Origin: Niabella sp.
GTDB lineage: Bacteria; Bacteroidota; Bacteroidia; Chitinophagales; Chitinophagaceae
Length of the DNA: 64,000 bases
Assembly (NCBI GenBank): GCA_017744715.1
Contig: JAGIAT010000007.1
Span: forward strand, 62,001 to 126,000
Reading direction: 5' to 3'
Below the pieces are notes generated by a model. That model searched no databases. It was not told the origin of the DNA and was given only the letters and a program-made list of their open reading frames with translations. The stretch's first letter is position 1; the number at the start of each line of letters is the position of its first letter. Position numbers and translations under genes: made by a program. Of the stretch, positions 26,829 to 35,189 are shown piece after piece.

Positions 26829-26996
26829 TTACCCCATCCCACATGCGGGGCAGGAAAAAATCGGCATTTTATCTTTCTTTTCTTTCTCTTTTGCTGCAGC
26901 CAGCTTTTTGTCCTCTTTATTTTTTGAGCAGGAAGGCGCTACATTAACGGCAACGGCAGCGGCAATCAGTAGCAGTAGTGATTTTTCAAGTTTCAT
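26829..26996 (-). CDS. Putative RiPP precursor: exported 55-residue peptide with C-terminal CPACGMG
   Basis: ATG at 26994-26996 (MKLEKSLLLLIAAAVAVN); a TTG six codons earlier is less likely. Residues 1-22 are a Sec signal, and APSC with Cys23 resembles a lipobox, so the peptide may be lipid-anchored. Residues 24-43 are a Lys/Glu-rich linker. The tail MPIFSCPACGMG has Cys49 and Cys52 in a CxxC arrangement. The gene lies 14 nt upstream of the MNIO gene and has its own -7 element. Known MNIO substrates are small Cys-bearing peptides, and the copper-binding bufferin-type ones carry Sec signals like this. Alternative: a small metal-binding lipoprotein unrelated to the enzyme. Confidence 0.8.
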   Translation of the reverse strand: MKLEKSLLLLIAAAVAVNVAPSCSKNKEDKKLAAAKEKEKKDKMPIFSCPACGMG

Positions 26997-27011
26997 ATTA
27001 ATTGGTTTTAA

Positions 27012-27019
27012 CAAATATA
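27012..27019 (-). promoter_or_regulatory. -7 element of the precursor-MNIO unit
   Basis: TATATTTG on the minus strand, 15 nt before the precursor start codon, fits TAnnTTTG. It would allow expression apart from the DUF4294 gene upstream. No -33 element is clear. Confidence 0.45.
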
Positions 27020-27052
27020 CGCATTTTAGAAAGGAGGAAAGCCGGCTGATTG

Positions 27053-27757
27053 TTACCGGTAAGGGTTGCCGTACCAGGTAGTGTTAATTTCCTGTACAAA
27101 ATCCTCAATCTGGCGGTCAAAGGGATCTTTGCGGATATCATAGTCCTGTTTGAGGTCGCTGCCATAAAAAAACGCTACCGTCTGGTATACGCGGGCATTC
27201 AGGCCTCCTTTGTATTCCCGGATGATCTCATAGCAATCTGCGCCGGTTTGACGGTAGATCAGCTTCATCAGCACTTTGCCCTGGTACACGGAAAGATTTG
27301 AGAGCGGATCGGAAAACTGCTTCTTGAGTTCCTTTTCCTTGGATTTAATAATGGCTTTGCGGGCTTTTTTGTCGGTAATGCCCTGTAACTGGCGGCTGAT
27401 CTGGTTGATGGTGGCGCCTGCAACGCGGGCATAGGGATAGCATACATATACGGCATTCCGCAGACGGTTCCACTCTTTTTTTACTTTTTCCAGCTGTGCC
27501 GGCGGAAGTTTGGAGATCCAGATATTGGCCTCTTCCGTGTAAGGCATCATTTTAAAGGATCCATAGTCTGGTCCGTACCAGATGGCTGCTACTTTTGTAG
27601 AGTCCCGCGGCCCCCAGTCTTTCATGATTTCCTGCATGGAAGGCATCGGTGGAACGCGAACCGTATCTGCTGTTTGCGCAAGTGCAGTGTTCTCAAAAGC
27701 AAATGGCATCAACAAGGATACGGCCAGTATAACCAGGTATCGATATCGCTTATTCAA
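27053..27757 (-). CDS. DUF4294 family exported protein
   Basis: 234 residues, apparently from a TTG codon (LNKRYRYLVILAVSLLMPFAF, a signal peptide); no ATG fits before Met17. The body contains LPPAQLEKVKKEWNRLRNAVYVCYPYA, shown here in parts as EKVKKEWNRLRNAVY and CYPYAR, then KELKKQFSDPLSNLSVYQGKVLMKLI, seen as LKKQFSDPL and QGKVLMKLIYRQTG. This pattern is DUF4294, a conserved Bacteroidota family of unknown function. It lies 56 nt upstream of the precursor gene on the same strand; a link is not established. Confidence 0.8.
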   Translation of the reverse strand: MNKRYRYLVILAVSLLMPFAFENTALAQTADTVRVPPMPSMQEIMKDWGPRDSTKVAAIWYGPDYGSFKMMPYTEEANIWISKLPPAQLEKVKKEWNRLRNAVYVCYPYARVAGATINQISRQLQGITDKKARKAIIKSKEKELKKQFSDPLSNLSVYQGKVLMKLIYRQTGADCYEIIREYKGGLNARVYQTVAFFYGSDLKQDYDIRKDPFDRQIEDFVQEINTTWYGNPYR

Positions 27758-27938
27758 TATGCAAATTTAATATTGGTACGCTGAACTTCGTAAAGTAACC
27801 GTAAATTGAACTGTTTTTGGGTGTTAATATTAAATTAATTTTTTTACAGGTTACCGTTCAAAAAAACAGTTGCCCGTTATTTTGGCGATATGGCCGTTAA
27901 CGTTAATTTGTAACATCAACCAATCGTAAATCCTTTAT

Positions 27939-28643
27939 ATGAACCCCGTAAAAGCTGTTTTTTTTCTTCTGGCCGTTGCCTGTGTTCAATACGCTGCAGC
28001 GCAACAGCAACTGCCTGCGTATTTTAAAACGGCTATTCCCGGGGGCTGGGTGTCTGATACGCTGATTGTGGGAGATCTGAATAAAGACCGGCAACCAGAC
28101 GTGGTATGGGTGATCCGGAACACGGATGTGGCAAACTTTAAAGTCCATGACGGGTTGGGGCAGGATACCCTGGATCTGAACCCGCGCCGGTTATTGATCT
28201 ATTTCAAAGAAGGAAACAGCTACCGGAAAATGTTAAGCAGCGATACGTTTCTGCCTTCGGTGAACAGTGCCAACAGTCCCTGCCTGAGCGATCCCTTTAC
28301 CGAAGGAAGCATTGGCATTGATAAAGGGGTATTGAAAATGGGGTTTCACTACTGGCTGAGCTGTGGTAGTTACGAAGTTACCGACTGGAATTATACGTTC
28401 CGGTTTCAAAACGGAAGGTTTGAATTGATTGGACTGGATGTGTCTTCCCTGCACCGGGCAAGCGGAGCAACGTCCACCACCAGCTATAATTTCATGACCG
28501 GTAAAAAACAGGAAATTTCCGGCGGTAACGAGTTCTTTCCCGAAAAAGACCATCCGCAGGAACGTTGGTCTGTAATAAAAAGGCGCCCTTTGTTCAACCT
28601 GGCCGCAATGACAGGCGATACCTTAACGAACCGGGATTGGTAG
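27939..28643 (+). CDS. Exported protein of unknown function
   Basis: 234 residues with a signal peptide (MNPVKAVFFLLAVACVQYAAA). The first part has VGDLNKDRQPDVVWVI, like one FG-GAP/VCBS repeat (D-x-N-x-D-x-x-x-D calcium loop). CLSDPFTEGSIGIDKGVLKM and a WLSCGSYEVTDWNYTFRFQN stretch, shown here as LSCGSYEVTDWNYTF, recall Bacteroidota proteins of similar length. Probably periplasmic. It is divergent from the DUF4294 gene and convergent with hisIE. Confidence 0.75.
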   Translation: MNPVKAVFFLLAVACVQYAAAQQQLPAYFKTAIPGGWVSDTLIVGDLNKDRQPDVVWVIRNTDVANFKVHDGLGQDTLDLNPRRLLIYFKEGNSYRKMLSSDTFLPSVNSANSPCLSDPFTEGSIGIDKGVLKMGFHYWLSCGSYEVTDWNYTFRFQNGRFELIGLDVSSLHRASGATSTTSYNFMTGKKQEISGGNEFFPEKDHPQERWSVIKRRPLFNLAAMTGDTLTNRDW

Positions 28644-28719
28644 CAGCATACACCTTTTTACTGCAAAAGGAGTAAGACATTACCAAAATACCTTTCAGCT
28701 GTTAACAGGCTGCAGCCGC

Positions 28720-29310
28720 TTATTTTTTGTGTCTTGCTTCCAGCACCTGTAAAACATCTTTCAACTCAAATCCTTTCGCCTGTAACAGTACCAGGTAGTG
28801 AAACATCAGATCGGCAGCTTCTCCCAGGAACAATGCGTTGTTGTCATCCTTTGCCTCGATTACAATTTCTACGGCTTCTTCACCCACTTTCTGAGCGATC
28901 TTATTGATCCCTTTTGCAAACAGGGAGGCTGTGTAAGATTTTTCGGAGGGATTATTTTTCCGGTCCGCGATGACCTTTTCCAATGCCTGCAATGAAAACG
29001 TATCATTCGCCGTTCCAAAACAACTGGCAGTTCCGGTATGGCAGGTAGGGCCCTGCGGGTTTGCCTTGATCAGCAGGGTGTCTTCGTCGCAATCGGCAAG
29101 GATCTCTTTTACCAGTAAGAAATTATCAGACGTTTCGCCCTTGGTCCACAGCCGTTGCTTACTGCGGGAGTAAAAAGTAACTTTACCTTCTGTTTTTGTT
29201 TTTTCCAGTGCTTCAGCGTTCATAAACCCCAGCATCAGCACCTGTTGGGTGGCCGCGTCCTGGATGATTACCGGCGCAAGGCCGTCAGCATATTTTGAAA
29301 AATTGATCAT
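28720..29310 (-). CDS. hisIE: Bifunctional phosphoribosyl-AMP cyclohydrolase / phosphoribosyl-ATP pyrophosphatase
   Basis: 196 residues, histidine steps 2 and 3. The N-terminal HisI half has LMLGFMNAEALEKT, FYSRSKQRLWTKGETS and the zinc-site region DCDEDTLL and GPTCHTG. The C-terminal HisE half has VIADRKNNPSEKSYTASLF and GEEAVEIVIEAK. It is the last gene of the his operon, 56 nt after hisF. The fusion is common in Bacteroidota and enterics. Confidence 0.97.
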   Translation of the reverse strand: MINFSKYADGLAPVIIQDAATQQVLMLGFMNAEALEKTKTEGKVTFYSRSKQRLWTKGETSDNFLLVKEILADCDEDTLLIKANPQGPTCHTGTASCFGTANDTFSLQALEKVIADRKNNPSEKSYTASLFAKGINKIAQKVGEEAVEIVIEAKDDNNALFLGEAADLMFHYLVLLQAKGFELKDVLQVLEARHKK

Positions 29311-29319
29311 TTTTTAAAT

Positions 29320-29354
29320 TTAATTCAGGTTCAAAGTTCCAGGTTTAAATCTCA
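29320..29354. repeat. Tandem 7-bp repeats in the hisF-hisIE spacer
   Basis: Consecutive 7-bp units AGGTTCA, AAGTTCC, AGGTTTA from 29327, flanked by weaker units on both sides. Confidence 0.6.
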
Positions 29355-29366
29355 ACTATTTGCAAA

Positions 29367-30122
29367 TTATAACCGGACGGGAATATTGGTTTCTTTTAAA
29401 TAATTTTTTAAAGCGCCGATTTCAATTTCGCCGAAGTGGAAAATACTGGCGGCCAGTGCGGCGTCTGCGGCTCCCGCTTCAAATACTTCTTTAAAATGCG
29501 GCATGGTTCCCGCGCCGCCGGAAGCAATTACGGGTATGGAAAGCGCCTGGCTGATCTGCCGTGTAATGTCGATGGCAAACCCGCTTTTGGTGCCGTCGTT
29601 TTCCATGGAGGTTAACAGGATCTCTCCGGCACCGAGGTCCGCCACCGTTTTTGCCCACTCGGTTGCAATAAGGTGGGTAGCATTCCGGCCACCATGTGTC
29701 ACTACTTTCCAAACGCCGTCGAACAGTTTAATGTCGATGGCTACAACCACACACTGGCTGCCAAAGTTTTTGGCCAGATCGCTTACCAGCTGCGGGGTTT
29801 TTACGGCCGAAGTATTGACCGAAATCTTATCGGCGCCATGTTCCATCAATACGGATACATCATCTACCGTATTGATACCCCCTCCAACAGTAAAGGGAAT
29901 ATTGATATGCGTGGCGATTTTGCGTACCAGTTCCGACAGGGTTTTCCGTTTATCAACGGTGGCGGTGATATCCAGGAAAACCAGTTCATCGGCGCCTTCC
30001 GTACAATAGCGCATGGCCAGTTCCACCGGGTCTCCGGCATCGCGTAGCTGTACGAAATTGGTGCCTTTTACCGTTCGGCCGTCTTTAATATCCAGGCAGG
30101 GAATGATTCTTTTTGCGAGCAT
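29367..30122 (-). CDS. hisF: Imidazole glycerol phosphate synthase, cyclase subunit
   Basis: 251 residues from the ATG at 30122 (MLAKRIIPCLDIKDG). The frame stays open 20 codons further, but those codons read through a 7-bp repeat and are not HisF-like. HisF closes the imidazole ring using ammonia from HisH. Catalytic Asp11 in CLDIKDG and the second Asp in VVAIDIKL are present, with the phosphate motif GGAGTMPHF. It lies 62 nt after hisA in the operon. Confidence 0.97.
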   Translation of the reverse strand: MLAKRIIPCLDIKDGRTVKGTNFVQLRDAGDPVELAMRYCTEGADELVFLDITATVDKRKTLSELVRKIATHINIPFTVGGGINTVDDVSVLMEHGADKISVNTSAVKTPQLVSDLAKNFGSQCVVVAIDIKLFDGVWKVVTHGGRNATHLIATEWAKTVADLGAGEILLTSMENDGTKSGFAIDITRQISQALSIPVIASGGAGTMPHFKEVFEAGAADAALAASIFHFGEIEIGALKNYLKETNIPVRL

Positions 30123-30128
30123 GTATTG

Positions 30129-30156
30129 CTGATTTGAGATTTCTGATTTCCGGTTT
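30129..30156. repeat. Tandem 7-bp repeats in the hisA-hisF spacer
   Basis: Plus-strand units CTGATTT, GAGATTT, CTGATTT, CCGGTTT lie in phase directly before the hisF start. They are of the same family as the units at 33813-33868. Confidence 0.65.
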
Positions 30157-30184
30157 GATCTTGGTTGCTTCAAACCTTGCATAT

Positions 30185-30907
30185 CTATAAGTTATTAAAT
30201 CGGGCTAAATCTTTCAAACTGATCCTGCCTTCGTAAATCGCCTTTCCCACAATGGCGCCATGGCAACCGATGGCCTGCAGGCTTTCGAGGTCCTGCAGGC
30301 TGCTGACACCGCCACTGGCGATCAGTTTCAGGTCTTCTACTTCGTCCAGTATTTTTTTATAGAGATCGTCTGCGCTGCCCTGCAGAAGACCATCCTTACT
30401 GATATCGGTGCAAAAGAATTGCTGAAGGCCCTTGGTGCGGTAATGTTTCAGAAAATTAAAAATATTAATTTCCGTTGCTTCCGTCCAGCCCTTGATCATT
30501 ATTTTTTCGTCCAGCACATCCGCGCCCAGGATGAATTTTTCAACGCCAAAAGCGGTCAGCCAATCCTGGAATACCACGGGTTTTTTAACGGCCATGCTTC
30601 CTACGGCGGCATATGCAGCCCCGGAATCAAAGGTGATCTGTACATCTTTTTCGCTGCTGATTCCACCGCTGAAATCGATGATAAGGCCGGTTTTACCCGC
30701 AATGTTTTCCAGCACCTTCCAGTTGGCAACACGGCCGGCCTTCGCACCGTCCAGGTCCACCAGGTGCAGGCGTTTTAAACCGGCATCTTCAAACTGAAGC
30801 GCTACTTCCAGGGGATTTTCGTTGTATACTTTTTTCTGGGTGTAATCGCCTTTACTTAACCGTACGGCTTTCCCTTCTATTATATCAATTGCAGGTATGA
30901 TCTCCAT
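30185..30907 (-). CDS. hisA: ProFAR isomerase (phosphoribosyl-formimino-AICAR-ribotide isomerase)
   Basis: 240 residues, the Amadori isomerase of histidine synthesis, paralogous to HisF. Asp8 is in IPAIDIIEGKAVRL and the second catalytic Asp in CTDISKDG. The phosphate-binding end is LIASGGVSSLQDL and GCHGAIVGKAIYEG. The start codon overlaps the hisH stop by 1 nt (TAATG), so the two are translationally coupled. Confidence 0.97.
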   Translation of the reverse strand: MEIIPAIDIIEGKAVRLSKGDYTQKKVYNENPLEVALQFEDAGLKRLHLVDLDGAKAGRVANWKVLENIAGKTGLIIDFSGGISSEKDVQITFDSGAAYAAVGSMAVKKPVVFQDWLTAFGVEKFILGADVLDEKIMIKGWTEATEINIFNFLKHYRTKGLQQFFCTDISKDGLLQGSADDLYKKILDEVEDLKLIASGGVSSLQDLESLQAIGCHGAIVGKAIYEGRISLKDLARFNNL

Positions 30908-31491
30908 TATAATGCTAAAAAGTTTTTTAATATCTGTTCTCCGGCTTCAGCGCTCTTTTCGGGGTGAAATTGCACGCCATAAAAATTATCCCGGTGTATG
31001 GCACTACTGAACGTTGTTGCATAGCTGGTACGGGCAATCGTGGCCGGGTTCAGCTCGGCGTAGTAACTGTGTACAAAATAGCACCAGGCATCCTGTGGTA
31101 CATTTTTAAATAAGGGGCTTTCTTCCATATGAATACGGTTCCAGCCCATCTGCGGGATCTTTAAATCGGGGCTGACAAATTTCTTCACAGACACATCAAA
31201 AATGCCTAAACAGGGTGTGTCGTTTTCTTCGCTGTGCGCGCAAAGCAATTGCATACCCAGGCAAATACCCAGCAATGGTTGCCGGGCCTCCCGGATCAGG
31301 AGGTGCAGCTTCCGTTCCTTCAGGTAGTTCATCGCTGTGCTGGCTTCCCCTACGCCCGGAAAAATGAGCTTGTCGGCAGAGCGGATGGCTTCCGGATCGT
31401 CGGTAACAGTAGCCGTTACACCAATGCGTTCGAGCGCAAACAGCACTGACTGAATATTCCCGGCGTTGTATTTTATAATTACGGTATTCAC
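30907..31491 (-). CDS. hisH: Imidazole glycerol phosphate synthase, glutaminase subunit
   Basis: 194 residues with a GTG start (VNTVIIKYNAGNI). Class I glutamine amidotransferase that supplies ammonia to HisF. The nucleophile Cys77 is in LLGICLGMQLL, and the catalytic His and Glu are in VQFHPEKS. The loop FPGVGEA is conserved. It lies 64 nt after hisB, with heptamer repeats between. Confidence 0.97.
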   Translation of the reverse strand: MNTVIIKYNAGNIQSVLFALERIGVTATVTDDPEAIRSADKLIFPGVGEASTAMNYLKERKLHLLIREARQPLLGICLGMQLLCAHSEENDTPCLGIFDVSVKKFVSPDLKIPQMGWNRIHMEESPLFKNVPQDAWCYFVHSYYAELNPATIARTSYATTFSSAIHRDNFYGVQFHPEKSAEAGEQILKNFLAL

Positions 31492-31502
31492 TTTTTTATT
31501 CC

Positions 31503-31530
31503 AGGTTTAAAGTTTAACGTTCCAGGTTGA
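31503..31530. repeat. Tandem 7-bp repeats in the hisB-hisH spacer
   Basis: Four units in phase: AGGTTTA, AAGTTTA, ACGTTCC, AGGTTGA. The same unit types occur at 29320-29354. Confidence 0.65.
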
Positions 31531-31555
31531 ACAGAAGGAGCAACCTTAAACGGTT

Positions 31556-32695
31556 TTATAACATTCCCTTCGTACTGGGCAGCTGATCATTGCCCGGTGT
31601 TCTTTTAATCGCCATCTTAATAGCTTTCGCCAAGGCCTTGAAAATAGCCTCAATTTTATGATGTTCGTTCTCGCCTTCGGCCTTAATGTTCAGGTTCATT
31701 TTTGCGGCATCGCTCAGTGATTTGAAAAAATGATAAAACATCTCGGTAGGCATTTCGCCGATCTTTTCGCGGTTGAATTGTGCATCCCATACCAGCCAGG
31801 GACGCCCGCCAAAGTCAAGCGCCACCTGTACCAGGGCATCGTCCATAGGCAAACAGAAGCCGTAGCGTTCAATGCCGGCTTTATTACCCAGGGCCAGTGC
31901 CAGGGCTTCGCCCAGGGCAATAGCTGTATCTTCTATGGTATGATGCTCGTCAATATGCAGGTCGCCTTTGGTTACGATTTTCAGGTCCATACCGCTATGA
32001 CGGCCCAGCTGGTGCAGCATATGATCAAAAAATCCCAGCCCGGTATCGATGGAACACTGGCCGGTACCGTCGAGGTTGATATGGATCTTTATTTTTGTTT
32101 CATTGGTATTGCGCTCATGTTCCACCACTCTTGATTGCAGCTGCAGCAGGGCATAAATATCCTGCCAGCTGGTGGTCTTTAAAGCAATGGTAGCTTCCAG
32201 TTCTTTCACGGAGTCTGAGATCTCGGCGGCCCCCAGCGTTTCATCCTGTACCAGCCAGATGCCCTTGCAACCCAGGTTCTTTGCGAGCTGGATGTCGGTG
32301 ATCCGGTCGCCGATCACATAGGATCCTGCCAGATCGTATTCTGGATTGTTGATGTATCGGGTAAGCATGCCGGTTCCCGGTTTACGTGTAGGGGCATTAT
32401 CGTTCGGGTAAGAACGGTCAATAAATACCTCGCTGAAATGGATGCCGTCTGCTTCCAGGTTGCGCATGACCAGGTTTTGCGTAGGCCAGAAGGTGTCTTC
32501 AGGAAAAGCGGCGGTACCCAGTCCATCCTGGTTGGTTACGATCACCAGTTCATAGTCCATTTCTTTTGCAATTTTTCCCAGCCAGGTGAACATGCCGGGG
32601 TAAAATGTTACTTTATCAATGGAATCCAGCTGATAGGTGGGAGGCGCTTCGTAAATCAGGGTGCCGTCCCGGTCGATAAATAATACTTTCTTCAT
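31556..32695 (-). CDS. hisB: Bifunctional histidinol-phosphatase / imidazoleglycerol-phosphate dehydratase
   Basis: 379 residues. The N-terminal HAD phosphatase (about 1-165) has the nucleophile Asp8 and Asp10 in FIDRDGT. The C-terminal dehydratase (about 190-379) has its two metal-binding His repeats DEHHTIEDTAIALGEAL, here in parts DEHHTIEDTA and ENEHHKIEAIFKA, with GFFDHMLHQLGRHSG, seen as FFDHMLHQLG. It catalyses steps 6 and 8 of the pathway. It lies 18 nt after hisC. Confidence 0.97.
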   Translation of the reverse strand: MKKVLFIDRDGTLIYEAPPTYQLDSIDKVTFYPGMFTWLGKIAKEMDYELVIVTNQDGLGTAAFPEDTFWPTQNLVMRNLEADGIHFSEVFIDRSYPNDNAPTRKPGTGMLTRYINNPEYDLAGSYVIGDRITDIQLAKNLGCKGIWLVQDETLGAAEISDSVKELEATIALKTTSWQDIYALLQLQSRVVEHERNTNETKIKIHINLDGTGQCSIDTGLGFFDHMLHQLGRHSGMDLKIVTKGDLHIDEHHTIEDTAIALGEALALALGNKAGIERYGFCLPMDDALVQVALDFGGRPWLVWDAQFNREKIGEMPTEMFYHFFKSLSDAAKMNLNIKAEGENEHHKIEAIFKALAKAIKMAIKRTPGNDQLPSTKGML

Positions 32696-32713
32696 ATGCT
32701 TTGTTTAACGGGC

Positions 32714-33799
32714 TTATCGGTTTTCAACAACCTTATAGGCCTTTAATGTATCCATTAAAATACGGTTCTCGTTTTCTGTGCCTACGGTAATACGCAGGCA
32801 GTCTGCACATCCGGGAACGCTGCTGCGGTTGCGCACAATGATCCCCTTTTGCTGCAGGTATTTAAAGATCTCGTTGGCACCGGTCATTTTCACCAGCAAA
32901 AAGTTGGCATCTGACGGATATACTTTTTGGGTATAAGATAGCTGGCTTAACTCGCTTTCGAGCCAGCTGCGCTGTTCAATACAGTTGCGGATCCAGGTAT
33001 TTACCTGGTCCACGTTTTGCAGTCCCTGCAGGGCCAGTTCCTGTGTGGCAATATTGATATTGTACGGATATTTTACATTGTTCATTAACTGAATGATCTC
33101 CCGGCTGGCAAAAGCCATTCCCAGCCGTAAGGCGGCCAGTCCCCATGCCTTTGAAAGGGTTTGCAGCACTACCAGGTTGGGGTGGTCTGTTAACTGAAGC
33201 GACAATGTTTTTTGTTTGGCATAATTGATATAGGCTTCATCCACTACTACGATGCCATCAAAATTATTCAGGATCATTTCGATATCCTGGCGGGCGATAC
33301 TGTTGCCGCTGGGGTTATTGGGCGAACAGATAAAAATGATCTTCGTATATTCATCAACAGCATCGGCAATGGCCTGTATGTCCATTTGAAAATCGGCGTT
33401 CAGCGGCACCTCTTTTACTTTTACATTGTTGATGGCGGCCGCCACGCCATACATTCCGTAGGTGGGGGGCAGGGTAATAATATTGTCGAAGCCGGGCTCA
33501 CAAAAAATACGGATCAGTACATCGATGGCCTCATCACTTCCGTTTCCGGTAAAGATGTGCTCCACCAGAAGCCCTTTGATGGCACTGATGCGTTGTTTGA
33601 GCTTTGTTTGTACCGGATCCGGGTAACGGTTCAGCAATGCATGCTGTTCGTTCACATCAAGCGTAACCGGTGAACCGATGGCATTTTCATTGGCATCCAG
33701 CATTACGCTGGCCTCGCCGCTGAACTCATGACGGGCGGTAGAGTAGGGCGCCAGGTTCTTAATGTTTTCCCGTACCAAATATTCTAAATTAAATTCCAT
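32714..33799 (-). CDS. hisC: Histidinol-phosphate aminotransferase
   Basis: 361 residues from the ATG at 33799 (MEFNLEYLVRENIKNLAPY). The frame continues upstream over repeats and the end of hisD, but that part is not HisC-like. A class II-like PLP aminotransferase: FTGNGSDEAIDVL, CSPNNPSGN, VVDEAYINY, and the PLP lysine in LQTLSKAWGLAALRLG. It makes histidinol phosphate from imidazole acetol phosphate and glutamate. Confidence 0.97.
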   Translation of the reverse strand: MEFNLEYLVRENIKNLAPYSTARHEFSGEASVMLDANENAIGSPVTLDVNEQHALLNRYPDPVQTKLKQRISAIKGLLVEHIFTGNGSDEAIDVLIRIFCEPGFDNIITLPPTYGMYGVAAAINNVKVKEVPLNADFQMDIQAIADAVDEYTKIIFICSPNNPSGNSIARQDIEMILNNFDGIVVVDEAYINYAKQKTLSLQLTDHPNLVVLQTLSKAWGLAALRLGMAFASREIIQLMNNVKYPYNINIATQELALQGLQNVDQVNTWIRNCIEQRSWLESELSQLSYTQKVYPSDANFLLVKMTGANEIFKYLQQKGIIVRNRSSVPGCADCLRITVGTENENRILMDTLKAYKVVENR

Positions 33800-33812
33800 A
33801 TTGTTCTTGTTT

Positions 33813-33868
33813 CTGAAAACTGAAAACTGAAGACTGAAAACTGACTGCTGATTACCGATTGCTGATTC
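33813..33868. repeat. Eight tandem 7-bp repeats running into the 3' end of hisD
   Basis: Plus-strand units CTGAAAA, CTGAAAA, CTGAAGA, CTGAAAA, CTGACTG, CTGATTA, CCGATTG, CTGATTC. The last two and a half lie inside the hisD coding region and encode its final ISNR residues and stop codon, so the array or its source supplied the end of the protein. Confidence 0.8.
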
Positions 33869-35129
33869 GCACCTTAACGGCATTGCTGTGCGCCTGTAAA
33901 CCTTCGGCCTCAGCCATCGTAGTTACGGTAGCTGCAATGTTTTTTAAACCTTTTGCAGTTAGCTGCTGAAAAGTAATTTTTTTGCAGAAGCTGTCGAGCG
34001 AAACACCGCTGTAAGCCGCTGCATAACCATTGGTAGGCAGGGTGTGGTTGGTGCCGCTGGCATAATCGCCCACACTTTCCGGAGAATGATTGCCGATAAA
34101 GACAGATCCTGCGGCTGTAATTTCGTTTAAAAGCCCGCCGCTAACCTTGCATGCAAGGATCAGGTGTTCGGGAGCGTAAAAATTAGACAGCTTAACGGCT
34201 TCTTTAAGATCTTTAACGACCACCATCCGGGAGTGCTCCAGCGCCCTGGCGGCAATATCCTTCCTCGGCAGGTTTTTCAACTGTGCGGTTACCGCCTTTT
34301 CAATCTTTTTTACCATACCGGCCTGTGTGGTAATACAGATCACCTGCGAGTCGGGGCCGTGCTCTGCCTGTGCCAGCAGGTCAGCCGCAACAAAATCCGG
34401 GTGGGCCGTTTGATCGGCAATGACCAGCACCTCGGAGGGGCCGGCAGGCATATCAATAGCCACCTGGTTTTGTACCAGTTGTTTGGCCGTGGTTACATAT
34501 TGGTTACCCGGTCCGAAAATTTTGAAAACCCGCGGAACACTTTCTGTGCCGTAGGCCATCGCGGCAATGGCCTGAGCACCCCCGGTTTTAAATATCTGCT
34601 GAATGCCGCATAAAGAGGCCGCATAAAGAATGGCGGGATGCACCTGTTGGTCTTTGTTACAGGGCGTACATAATACTACTTCCTTACAGCCTGCAATACG
34701 GGCGGGCAGGCCCAGCATCAGCACGGTGGAGAATAAAGGAGCCGATCCTCCCGGGATATACAAACCTACCTTTTCAATAGGACGGCTTTCACGCCAGCAG
34801 GCAATGCCATCCATCGGAGCAATTTTTTGACGGGATTCCTTTTGAGACCGGTGAAAGGTTTCAATATTTTTTTTAGCCTGCTTCAGGGCCGCTTTTAATG
34901 GCGGGGTGAGGCGGTTTGCGGCTTCCCTTATTTCATCGGGCGTTACCGCGATGGATGTAAGTGCCACCCCGTCAAATCTTTTACTGAAATCCCGCAGTGC
35001 TGTGTCGCCTTTCTCCTGAACTGCAGACAGGATGGCTGTTACCGCCGGGATCAGCTTCCGGCTGTCCTGGAGCGGACGGGCACCAATTTCCGGCCAGAGG
35101 TCGCGGGTGGGGTATTTATAAAGTTTCAA
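33852..35129 (-). CDS. hisD: Histidinol dehydrogenase
   Basis: 425 residues with a TTG start (LKLYKYPTRDLWPEI); no in-frame ATG is near and the N-terminus aligns by eye with the family. It oxidises histidinol to histidine in two NAD-dependent steps with zinc. Landmarks: GLYIPGGSAPLFSTVLMLG, here GLYIPGGSAPL; GGAQAIAAMAYGTESVP, here GGAQAIAAMAYG; DMPAGPSEVLVIAD, LLAQAEHGPDSQ and NHTLPTNGYA. Its last codons come from heptamer repeats. 60 nt after hisG. Confidence 0.97.
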   Translation of the reverse strand: MKLYKYPTRDLWPEIGARPLQDSRKLIPAVTAILSAVQEKGDTALRDFSKRFDGVALTSIAVTPDEIREAANRLTPPLKAALKQAKKNIETFHRSQKESRQKIAPMDGIACWRESRPIEKVGLYIPGGSAPLFSTVLMLGLPARIAGCKEVVLCTPCNKDQQVHPAILYAASLCGIQQIFKTGGAQAIAAMAYGTESVPRVFKIFGPGNQYVTTAKQLVQNQVAIDMPAGPSEVLVIADQTAHPDFVAADLLAQAEHGPDSQVICITTQAGMVKKIEKAVTAQLKNLPRKDIAARALEHSRMVVVKDLKEAVKLSNFYAPEHLILACKVSGGLLNEITAAGSVFIGNHSPESVGDYASGTNHTLPTNGYAAAYSGVSLDSFCKKITFQQLTAKGLKNIAATVTTMAEAEGLQAHSNAVKVRISNR

Positions 35130-35130
35130 T

Positions 35131-35151
35131 TTGTTTGAAGTTTAAAGTTTG
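35131..35151. repeat. Tandem 7-bp repeats in the hisG-hisD spacer
   Basis: Three units in phase: TTGTTTG, AAGTTTA, AAGTTTG, just upstream of the hisD TTG start. Confidence 0.5.
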
Positions 35152-35189
35152 ATGTGCGGGCTGATAGCTGACAACGGATCGTTGCCGGC

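Noticed and set aside
30260..30778. A 172-codon plus-strand frame in hisA
   Set aside because: Antisense to hisA, which has all catalytic motifs.
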